64,000 nt of DNA from assembly GCF_001506075.1 (NCBI RefSeq), contig NZ_KQ947475.1, positions 3,893,646 to 3,957,645 of the forward strand, written 5' to 3'. Source of the DNA: Vibrio sp. MEBiC08052. GTDB lineage: Bacteria; Pseudomonadota; Gammaproteobacteria; Enterobacterales; Vibrionaceae. A model generated the notes under the pieces. It saw only the letters and a program-made list of their open reading frames with translations. It searched no databases and was not told where the DNA came from. The stretch's first letter is position 1. Each line of letters opens with the position of its first letter. The position numbers were made by a program, and so were the translations under genes. Positions 1 through 6,418 of the stretch are shown one piece after another.

Positions 1-2
1 AA

Positions 3-440
3 CAGAAAAACATTGAACAAGAACACATTGAAAAACAAGCGATTAAACAAGCAACAACGCAACATAAAGTGTCTGATGATGAAGTTGGCTATCTGGCTGT
101 CCATTTTCAGGCAGCGATTGAACGCCAGATCACCCACAAGCGTGTCTTGCTGGTTTGTTCGACAGGAATCGGCACATCCCATTTGCTGAAAAGCCGGATT
201 CTGCGTGCATTTCCCGATTGGGAGATCGTTGCTGCGGTGCCAGCCAGTAATGTTCAAAGTGTGAATCAGCAGATGCGACCCGATCTGATTATTTCTACGA
301 TTCATGTGCCAGAGATTGAGACGCCCGTCGTCTATGTCACCGCATTTTTGAATGATGCCGATATCCAACGGATTACTGAAAAGCTCATCACAGAGAAACT
401 ACAGCAAGCCAGTGATGCATATACGGTGACTCAAGCTTGA
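3..440 (+). CDS. PRD-EIIB transcriptional regulator, C-terminal part
   Basis: The frame is open to the left edge, so this is the 3' end of a larger gene. The visible part begins in a helical Gln/Lys-rich segment and the end of a PTS regulation domain (the DEVGYLAVHF stretch with its conserved His). It then passes into an EIIB-like Rossmann domain starting VLLVCSTGIGTSHLL, where the Cys is the expected phosphorylation site. This order matches the BglG/MtlR-type regulators whose activity is set by PTS phosphorylation. The usual C-terminal EIIA module is missing, but a separate EIIA gene starts 23 bases downstream. It probably controls the PTS genes that follow. The DNA- or RNA-binding part lies outside the window, so activator and antiterminator types cannot be told apart. 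Confidence 0.75.
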   Translation, partial: QKNIEQEHIEKQAIKQATTQHKVSDDEVGYLAVHFQAAIERQITHKRVLLVCSTGIGTSHLLKSRILRAFPDWEIVAAVPASNVQSVNQQMRPDLIISTIHVPEIETPVVYVTAFLNDADIQRITEKLITEKLQQASDAYTVTQA

Positions 441-463
441 TTCAATGTTAACCAAGGTGGTTT

Positions 464-919
464 ATGGATATTTCATCAGTGCTGAAGGCGCAACATATCA
501 AATTAAATATGAGTGCTAGAACCAAGCAGGAAGCCATTGAAGAATTAATCGATTTATTGGTGCAAGATGGCTGTGTGAGCGACAAAGCCCAGTTTCTTCG
601 GGATGTCTGGCAACGTGAGGCGCAAGGGACAACCGGATTTGAAAATCATATCGCTCTGCCGCATGGCACATCTTCGGCGGTCAGCCAAACCGCGTTGGCG
701 ATTGGGCGTACCCCGCAGGGCATTGATTGGCAAGTTAAGGATGGCAGCGATATTCGTTGCATTATTTTATATGCAATTTGTTCGGATGCGCACAATACGA
801 CTCATGTTCGTTTATTAACACAGGTTTCATATGCATTGGCAGATGAGGACATCATCACGCAATTACTCGCAGAAAATGAACCTCAAAATATCATAGCAAT
901 GTTGAATCAACCGTCGTGA
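464..919 (+). CDS. PTS EIIA component, fructose/mannitol family (copy 1)
   Basis: This 151-residue protein is a cytoplasmic EIIA of the fructose/mannitol family (PTS_EIIA type 2). It carries phosphate from HPr to EIIB. The phospho-acceptor His is in the NHIALPHG motif (His67). It starts with ATG after a GGTGG ribosome site, 23 bases after the PRD-EIIB regulator. A second EIIA at 1261 is closely similar, including the leader bases around the ribosome site, so the two arose by tandem duplication. In this copy the C-terminal half has drifted more (for example YAICSDAHNTTH against FAVRLEDQDTMH). Because it follows the regulator directly, it may phosphorylate that regulator rather than feed transport; this is inference. 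Confidence 0.85.
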   Translation: MDISSVLKAQHIKLNMSARTKQEAIEELIDLLVQDGCVSDKAQFLRDVWQREAQGTTGFENHIALPHGTSSAVSQTALAIGRTPQGIDWQVKDGSDIRCIILYAICSDAHNTTHVRLLTQVSYALADEDIITQLLAENEPQNIIAMLNQPS

Positions 920-1260
920 GTCACCGATAAAATGAGTCTGTATGCTTTTATTTTCTCATCTTTTCAGTGTTCATTAATTGTCCTGAGTGATGGACACTAT
1001 TTAGTATTGTGACCCGGGGGGATTTTTCTTATCGTTATTATCATAGATGGTCGGCGAATAATAATGAAAGAGATAGGTTGAGCGGCGAATTCTATTTTAT
1101 CTGATGATTTATTTGGGGCAGGGCAGGGTGATTCAGTAGGATATTGAGCCTGTTATTAAAGTAAATGCATTAAAAAAAACTCTTATTACAGACAATGGCA
1201 TCCGGTCAGTGATGCACAAACTGTTTCTCAATTTTTATTCAATATTAACAAGGGTGGTTT
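920..1260. other. intergenic region between duplicated EIIA genes
   Basis: The 341 bases hold no credible open frame. A C/G run is followed by T-rich bases near 1012-1030, and the last ~25 bases repeat the leader of the upstream EIIA gene (AAGGGTGGTTT before ATG). A promoter for the 1261-3277 genes could lie here, but I see no clear -35/-10 pair. Confidence 0.5.
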
Positions 1261-1728
1261 ATGGATATTTCGACAGTGCTGAAGGCGAAACATATCAAAT
1301 TAAATATGCTCGCCAGAACTAAAGAAGAGGCCATTGAAGAATTAACCGATTTATTAGTGCAGGATGGCTCTGTCAGCGATAAAGCGCAGTTTCTTCGGGA
1401 TGTCTGGTTACGTGAAGAACAAAGTTCAACCGGATTTGAAAACCATGTCGCGATCCCGCATGGCAAATCCTCGGCGGTAAGCCATACCACATTGGCTATC
1501 GGACGCACTCAGCATGAAATTCCTTGGGAAACCATGGACGGGAGCGATATTCGTTGCGTCATTTTATTTGCTGTGCGTTTAGAGGACCAAGACACGATGC
1601 ATATTCGGTTATTAACACAAGTTTCAAGCGCATTAGCCGACGAGGAGATTATCGCGCAACTACTGGCAGAAAATGAACCAGAAAATATGATTGAAATTTT
1701 TAATACACAACATGAAGTGAATGCTTAA
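1261..1728 (+). CDS. PTS EIIA component, fructose/mannitol family (copy 2)
   Basis: A 155-residue EIIA of the fructose/mannitol family with its phospho-His in NHVAIPHG (His67). The first ~65 residues are almost the same as the 464-919 gene, and the C-terminal half is moderately diverged. It precedes separate EIIB (1797) and EIIC (2177) genes on the same strand with short gaps, so it is the likely EIIA of the transport complex. It starts with ATG behind AAGGGTGG. Confidence 0.87.
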   Translation: MDISTVLKAKHIKLNMLARTKEEAIEELTDLLVQDGSVSDKAQFLRDVWLREEQSSTGFENHVAIPHGKSSAVSHTTLAIGRTQHEIPWETMDGSDIRCVILFAVRLEDQDTMHIRLLTQVSSALADEEIIAQLLAENEPENMIEIFNTQHEVNA

Positions 1729-1796
1729 ATTGAACGTCCACTAATTTTATTTCTCATCGCAGAAATAAAAAACTGAATGAATTATCGAGGGTGATT

Positions 1797-2126
1797 ATGA
1801 ATATTGTTGGTATTTCAGCCTGTACCGTAGGGATTGCACATACCTATATTGCACAGAAAAAGATTGAAATCGCAGCCCAGAAAGCGGGCCATCATGCCAA
1901 AATTGAAACTCAGGGAACGATTGGGATTGAGAATGCATTAACGGAAGAGGAAATTGCCCAAGCCGATATTGTTTTGCTGGCGGCTGATGTTCAGGTCTCC
2001 GGAGAAGAACGATTCGCCGGAAAAAAAGTCGTCAAAGTGCCAACAGAAATGGCGGTGAAGTCACCCAACAAGCTGATAGAAAAATTACAAGAAATAGTAT
2101 TAAAAAGTAGTACGGAAGAAAAATAG
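1797..2126 (+). CDS. PTS EIIB component, fructose family
   Basis: A 109-residue fructose-type EIIB. The phosphocysteine loop reads ACTVGIAHTY near the N-terminus (Cys9); the family norm is CPTGIAHT, so Pro-Thr is replaced by Thr-Val. The rest, ending in a helix rich in Lys and Glu, fits the EIIB fold that accepts phosphate from EIIA and passes it to the sugar in EIIC. I chose the ATG at 1797 because GAGG at 1787-1790 sits six bases upstream; an in-frame GTG at 1791 would add two residues. It lies between EIIA copy 2 and EIIC in one operon. Confidence 0.85.
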   Translation: MNIVGISACTVGIAHTYIAQKKIEIAAQKAGHHAKIETQGTIGIENALTEEEIAQADIVLLAADVQVSGEERFAGKKVVKVPTEMAVKSPNKLIEKLQEIVLKSSTEEK

Positions 2127-2176
2127 TATTAATTGATTGACCAATTAAATCCAACATGAAATAGAAGGTTATACAT

Positions 2177-3277
2177 ATGAGTATGAAAGAAATATGGAAA
2201 GCAGCCAATCCTAAAGGTCATCTGCTCACCGCTATATCATTCTTAATTCCCATTGTTTGCGGTGCTGGTTTTATTATTTCCATCGGTTTATCGCTGGGCG
2301 GTACCGTTCAAGACACATTGGTTCCCGGGCAATTTGATGTGTGGGGCGTTCTCGCCACCATCGGCGCCAAGGCGCTCGGTCTGTTGCCAGTTGTGATTGC
2401 CTGCGGAATTTCTGGCTCCATCGCCGGTAAACCGGGTATCGCTCCGGGTTTTGTCGTCGGCCTTACTGCTAATGCAATTTCTGCGGGGTTCATCGGTGGT
2501 ATTCTCGGTGGTTATATTTCCGGTTATCTGGCGCTTGCCATCATTAAACATGTCAAGGTGCCCAATTGGGCGAAGGGATTAATGCCGACTTTGATTGTGC
2601 CCTTCTTTGCATCGGTGATTAGCGGCCTGATAATGGTCTATATCATCGGTACCCCCGTGGGCGTTTTTACCGAGATGCTGACCTCTTTCTTAAAAAGTAT
2701 GAGTACGTCATCGAATTTGGTGTTAGGTGCAGTGATTGGTGCATTGTGTATTATTGACTTTGGCGGACCGATTAATAAAACATGTTTTGCATTTGTATTA
2801 ACGCTCCAGGCTCAGGGGATTAATGAACCGATTACAGCCCTCCAGCTGGTTAATACAGCAACGCCGGTTGGTTTTGGCCTTGCTTATTTTATTGCCAAAC
2901 TGCTGCGTAAAAATATTTATAACTATGAGGAAATCGAAACCCTCAAATCTGCTGTTCCGATGGGGATTGTCAATATTGTTGAAGGGGCAATACCGGTCGT
3001 GATGAATGATATTGCCCGCGGGATTACTGCGGCAGCGATTGGTGGTGCCTGTGGTGGTGCGATTACCCTAGTGTATGGCGCTGATGCGACTGTCCCTTTC
3101 GGGGGGATCTTTATGCTGCCCACCATGTCGAACCCGATGGCCGGATTGATGGCATTAGTCGTCAATATTCTCGTGACCGGTACGGTTTATGCGCTGATTA
3201 AAAAAGATGTCCCGATGGATGTCATCGCAGATAATGACGAAGAAGATCTCAATTTAGATGATATTAAAATTAACTAG
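2177..3277 (+). CDS. PTS EIIC component, fructose family
   Basis: A 366-residue integral membrane permease of the fructose PTS family, opening with a short amphipathic stretch (MSMKEIWKAANPKGHLLTA) then about ten hydrophobic segments. Typical family features include the Gly/Ala-rich GKPGIAPGFVVGL stretch, the DFGGPINK motif near residue 197, and EGAIPVVMND near residue 272. It brings sugar across the inner membrane with concurrent phosphorylation by EIIB. The acidic C-terminal tail (DNDEEDLNLDD) is cytoplasmic. The next gene encodes an AlsE-like epimerase, which suggests the substrate is a ketohexose such as allulose or a relative rather than fructose; that is inference from context. Confidence 0.88.
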   Translation: MSMKEIWKAANPKGHLLTAISFLIPIVCGAGFIISIGLSLGGTVQDTLVPGQFDVWGVLATIGAKALGLLPVVIACGISGSIAGKPGIAPGFVVGLTANAISAGFIGGILGGYISGYLALAIIKHVKVPNWAKGLMPTLIVPFFASVISGLIMVYIIGTPVGVFTEMLTSFLKSMSTSSNLVLGAVIGALCIIDFGGPINKTCFAFVLTLQAQGINEPITALQLVNTATPVGFGLAYFIAKLLRKNIYNYEEIETLKSAVPMGIVNIVEGAIPVVMNDIARGITAAAIGGACGGAITLVYGADATVPFGGIFMLPTMSNPMAGLMALVVNILVTGTVYALIKKDVPMDVIADNDEEDLNLDDIKIN

Positions 3278-3463
3278 CGATCTCTTTGTAAAATAGCAAT
3301 GAGTAACATAGCGCTTTAAATAGACTCAGTCTCAAATTTAAATATTTAAATTATCCATATAAATAATGGCGTGAATTATATAACTTTCACCTCGTTATTT
3401 AATGGTGAGGGTTTGTTATTGCTATTTGATCTATCTTTTCATCAAAGAACGGAATTTGAAAAT

Positions 3464-4156
3464 ATGAGTGAACATATACATATTTCTCCATCGTTAATGA
3501 CTATGGACCTTGATCAATTTAAAGAGCAGATTACTTTTTTAAACGATCACGTTGATTCATTTCATATTGATATTATGGATGGACATTTTGTCCCGAACTT
3601 AAGTTTATCGCCGTGGTTTATTGAACAGACCCGTAAACTGAGCAATAAACCGATGTCCGCCCATTTGATGGTTACTGACCCGACATTCTGGGTGCAGCAA
3701 CTGATCAATATTCAGTGTGAATTCATCTGTATGCCGGCAGAAAACACCAATGGCACCGCCTTTCGTCTGATTGACCAAATCCATGCTGCCGGGCTCAAGG
3801 CCGGTGTGGTGTTAAACCCCGAGACGCCGGTGAGCGCGATTCTGCCGTATATCGATCTGCTTGATAAAGTCACAATCATGACCGTTGACCCGGGATTTGC
3901 CGGGCAACGATTCTTGGTCAAGATGCTCGACAAAATTACCGAGTTAAGACAGTTGCGTGACACGCATGACTACCACTATCTGATTGAAATGGATGGCTCA
4001 ACCAATAAAGAGCACTGGCAAGTGATTCATGATGTCAAACCTGATATTTATGTGATTGGGCGCAGCGGGCTGTTCAATTTGACGGATAATATTGAAAGTT
4101 CATGGTTCCAAATGGTGGCTGAGTTTGAACAAGCGACGGGGGAAACGTTTCGTTAG
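3464..4156 (+). CDS. alsE: AlsE-type D-allulose-6-phosphate 3-epimerase (RPE family)
   Basis: A 230-residue TIM-barrel enzyme of the ribulose-phosphate 3-epimerase family. It fits E. coli AlsE (231 residues) better than Rpe: the segments SPSLMTMDL, FHIDIMDGHFVPNL, NPETPV and MTVDPGFAGQ follow AlsE closely. Metal-binding residues are visible as His34 and Asp36 in FHID, the His of AHLMV, and a late Asp in EMDGS. The start is the ATG at 3464; the frame extends upstream to a GTG at 3371, but that would add 31 unrelated residues and spoil the length match. It probably converts the phosphorylated sugar delivered by the PTS into fructose-6-phosphate. A terminator follows. Confidence 0.85.
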   Translation: MSEHIHISPSLMTMDLDQFKEQITFLNDHVDSFHIDIMDGHFVPNLSLSPWFIEQTRKLSNKPMSAHLMVTDPTFWVQQLINIQCEFICMPAENTNGTAFRLIDQIHAAGLKAGVVLNPETPVSAILPYIDLLDKVTIMTVDPGFAGQRFLVKMLDKITELRQLRDTHDYHYLIEMDGSTNKEHWQVIHDVKPDIYVIGRSGLFNLTDNIESSWFQMVAEFEQATGETFR

Positions 4157-4177
4157 TTTGGTTCAAGTCAGTGGTGG

Positions 4178-4220
4178 CCGGGCTGTGGGTTGATGAACAC
4201 ACAGCCCGGACCGATTTTTT
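4178..4220 (+). terminator. rho-independent terminator after alsE
   Basis: A perfect 10-bp stem, CCGGGCTGTG (4178-4187) with CACAGCCCGG (4200-4209), is followed by a T-run at 4215-4220. It ends the PTS-epimerase operon. Confidence 0.85.
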
Positions 4221-4290
4221 AAAAGCAGCATATGAATTTATAAAAATCCCCGTTCTCTCAGAGCAAATGGCTAGCCCCTTGTTGCCCTAG

Positions 4291-5396
4291 CAACTAGGGT
4301 GCTATCCTCCCCCGACAAACCCGTTCCGTCATTTCCCGTAATTTATCTACTTCACTTTGTAAATACGTCAGCTCTTCTGCGGTGATTTCGTAATGTTCGG
4401 AATAGCGGGCATCAATGTAGGCGCGTTTGAGGCGCTGGAAGCTGCGACGGTGGAACTTGTTTTCCATCGGGAATAGTTCGGCAAAGGCCGGGTCTTGCTG
4501 GGCACACATCGAGCGCAGGCTTTCAATATTGTGGGTTTTGGGCAGATAGTTGGTACACACCAATAGGGTGCAGGCGAACAGGCGTTCGGTGGTCTGATGG
4601 AGCATGAATGCAGCAACTGCATAATCTTGTCGCCGAGTATAATCGCCGTAGCCTAGAAAATATGACTCTGCACTTTTAAACCAGTGCTGAAAATGTTTGG
4701 TTGCAACTGCCACTCGCTCTGACTCACTTAAATTCCCCGGCATGGGGAGTTCCCGTTTATCGGCGCTGAACAGTTCAATGCCCTGTTCTCGAATATCTTT
4801 AAAGAAGTAGTGACCTTGCTGAAGTTGCTGATGGACTTCATTGAGTGTGTGGACGATCAAGCCGAGCGGGGCGGAGTTAACCCGACGCGCGATCTGCTCT
4901 TCGGCACTGTGCCACACCGCGTACTCTTCGACCAATGCCGAGCGGTTGACGATCACCAGAATATCGTAGTCGCTGATATAACCGTTGGGGCGATCACTGA
5001 CCCAAGTGCCTTTGGCATGGCTGCCAAACAGGATAATTTTAAGGATCCGAAACTCAGCCTTGCTGCCATTTTTGTTGCGTAAGAAATCATCCAGCGTATC
5101 GCGTAATACGGTGGTGATGGTGTGAAGTTCTTGTTGCTTCCGCTCCGGGAGGTGGTCGAGTGCTGTTTTCATCGCGGTTATCCTACTATGAGCCGGGGGG
5201 AAAACAAACCGTTACCGCATCGGGCAGCGTTGTTTTTGTTGATGATTTGCGGTTTTGTCACGGTGATACCCGGCTGTGATTTGATGTCGGTATCGTGAGC
5301 GATTTTGGGGGTGGTGGCGATATACGCAGGGTCACTTTGCGACACAATTCAGGAAAAATCATACTTTTCTAATGCTTGTGGGGGAGATATTGCGCT
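4291..5396. repeat. 1.1-kb direct repeat, left copy
   Basis: This segment matches 15921-17025 in the same orientation over almost its whole length. It covers the nucleotidyltransferase-HEPN gene and ~225 bases of its upstream region. Identity starts abruptly at CAACTAGGGTGCTATCC and fades after AATGCTTGTGGG. Within it, ~134 bases (4593-4726) differ strongly from the other copy. At the left edge the sequence CCCTAGCAACTAGGG forms a short hairpin that the right copy lacks. Confidence 0.9.
4294..5172 (-). CDS. nucleotidyltransferase-HEPN domain protein (copy 1)
   Basis: A 292-residue fusion. The N-terminal half is a minimal nucleotidyltransferase with the Gly-Ser signature FGSHAKG and the acidic pair SDYD. 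The C-terminal half is a helical HEPN domain (PF05168-like), ending with the family's RAYIDARYS motif. An RNase-type RX4-6H motif is not evident. Proteins of this architecture relate to MNT/HEPN pairs, some of which are toxin-antitoxin modules, but the fused form has no agreed function. A paralogue at 15924 is nearly identical outside residues ~149-193. It starts with ATG and stands alone, facing away from the genes at 5411-9037. Confidence 0.8.
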   Translation of the reverse strand: MKTALDHLPERKQQELHTITTVLRDTLDDFLRNKNGSKAEFRILKIILFGSHAKGTWVSDRPNGYISDYDILVIVNRSALVEEYAVWHSAEEQIARRVNSAPLGLIVHTLNEVHQQLQQGHYFFKDIREQGIELFSADKRELPMPGNLSESERVAVATKHFQHWFKSAESYFLGYGDYTRRQDYAVAAFMLHQTTERLFACTLLVCTNYLPKTHNIESLRSMCAQQDPAFAELFPMENKFHRRSFQRLKRAYIDARYSEHYEITAEELTYLQSEVDKLREMTERVCRGRIAP

Positions 5397-5410
5397 GATA
5401 TTTTGTACAA

Positions 5411-5743
5411 CTACACTACGTAAGACCACGGGAATAAAAAGCATACCCACCAAAGCCAGTGTAGCCACATCATCAGATCCATCTTATAACCGCGCTTTAT
5501 GGAGCGGTGTACAATAAGTGGGTAGATCATCGTATACATGAAAAATATACCCGCAGCACTCATTCCTGAAATTACGAGAAAACCCCGGTCTTCCAAATAC
5601 CAACGAGGGTCTTTTGCTAGTTTGCGAACCAATACCTGAATATGCTCCCTATCGCCAAAACTGTAACGCAAACTACAGATAAATATGACGATCATCCATA
5701 CCATTCCATAGAGGCCGACACAACGCAAAAGAACTTCATACAT
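5411..5743 (-). CDS. small three-helix membrane protein, putative T6SS immunity (paralogue 3)
   Basis: A 110-residue inner-membrane protein with three hydrophobic segments. Conserved features shared with its two upstream paralogues are RYSFGDREH, KLAKDPRWYLEDRG, SGMSAAG, YPLIVHRS and a WLHWLWW end. I used the ATG at 5743 because MYEVLLR aligns with the MSEELLR start of paralogue 1; an ATG nine bases earlier is possible. It overlaps the end of paralogue 2 and is last in the effector operon, stopping 15 bases from the left 1.1-kb repeat. Its role as immunity protein is inferred from position behind a toxin-like gene. Confidence 0.72.
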   Translation of the reverse strand: MYEVLLRCVGLYGMVWMIVIFICSLRYSFGDREHIQVLVRKLAKDPRWYLEDRGFLVISGMSAAGIFFMYTMIYPLIVHRSIKRGYKMDLMMWLHWLWWVCFLFPWSYVV

Positions 5744-6074
5744 AACTGGCACGGATCCGAACGAAAATAATAGTGAGCCACCACAACCAGTGCAGCCACT
5801 TCATTAACTCCATTTTATAACCACGTCGGATAGAACGATGAACAACAAAAGGGTAAATAATGCAATATATAGAAAACACACCACCAGCACTTATTCCAGA
5901 AATCACGATTGATCCTCTGTCTTCTAAAAACCAGCGAGGATTTTTAGCCAGTTTACTGACTAGTGCATTAATATGTTTTCGCTCACCAAAGCTGTAACGA
6001 AAAGTACAGAAGACAAAAACAATAGCCCAAAAAAGACCATAAAAACCTATACTGTACAGAAATACGTCACTCAT
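5736..6074 (-). CDS. small three-helix membrane protein, putative T6SS immunity (paralogue 2)
   Basis: A 112-residue paralogue of the genes on either side, sharing RYSFGERKH, KLAKNPRWFLEDRG, SGISAGG, YPFVVHRS and WLHWLWW. The ATG at 6074 starts MSDVFLY, matching MSEELLR of paralogue 1; an ATG at 6092 would add six residues that do not align. It overlaps the neighbouring genes by 8 bases on each side, so translation is probably coupled. Three membrane segments are expected. Likely an immunity protein against the toxin domain encoded upstream, or against a related allele. Confidence 0.72.
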   Translation of the reverse strand: MSDVFLYSIGFYGLFWAIVFVFCTFRYSFGERKHINALVSKLAKNPRWFLEDRGSIVISGISAGGVFSIYCIIYPFVVHRSIRRGYKMELMKWLHWLWWLTIIFVRIRASYV

Positions 6075-6402
6075 AAAACCTAAAAAATACAAAGCTCATA
6101 CACCAAAGCCAATGTAACCACATCATAATGTCAATTTTGTACCCTCTTTTAAACGAACGATGGACAACCAAGGGATAAATGAAACTATAAATAACTAAAA
6201 ATCCACCGGCACTCATTCCTGATATTAATATGGACATAACACCATCATCTTTCAAATACCAGTCAGGATCTTTTGCTAATTTACGAATTAGTGTGTGGAC
6301 ATGCTTTCTATCACCAAAGCTATAACGCATCATACAAATAAAAAATACAATAGCCCAAAAGAAAGAGTAAAAGGCAATGTATCTTAGTAGTTCTTCGCTC
6401 AT
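6067..6402 (-). CDS. small three-helix membrane protein, putative T6SS immunity (paralogue 1)
   Basis: A 111-residue membrane protein starting 16 bases after the stop of the large LysM protein, the classical position for a cognate immunity gene. It has three hydrophobic segments around the conserved polar loop RYSFGDRKH...LAKDPDWYL and a WLHWLW C-terminal motif. The DNA is AT-rich, like the toxin end of the upstream gene. I do not recognise a named family; the function is inferred from context and from membrane topology suiting defence against a membrane-active toxin. Confidence 0.74.
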   Translation of the reverse strand: MSEELLRYIAFYSFFWAIVFFICMMRYSFGDRKHVHTLIRKLAKDPDWYLKDDGVMSILISGMSAGGFLVIYSFIYPLVVHRSFKRGYKIDIMMWLHWLWCMSFVFFRFYE

Positions 6403-6418
6403 ATTCTGAATTTACCGT

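Noticed and set aside
4294..5172. HEPN domain of the nucleotidyltransferase-HEPN proteins as an active RNase toxin
   Set aside because: No RX4-6H motif is evident in either copy; the only near form is RYSEH, with three intervening residues.
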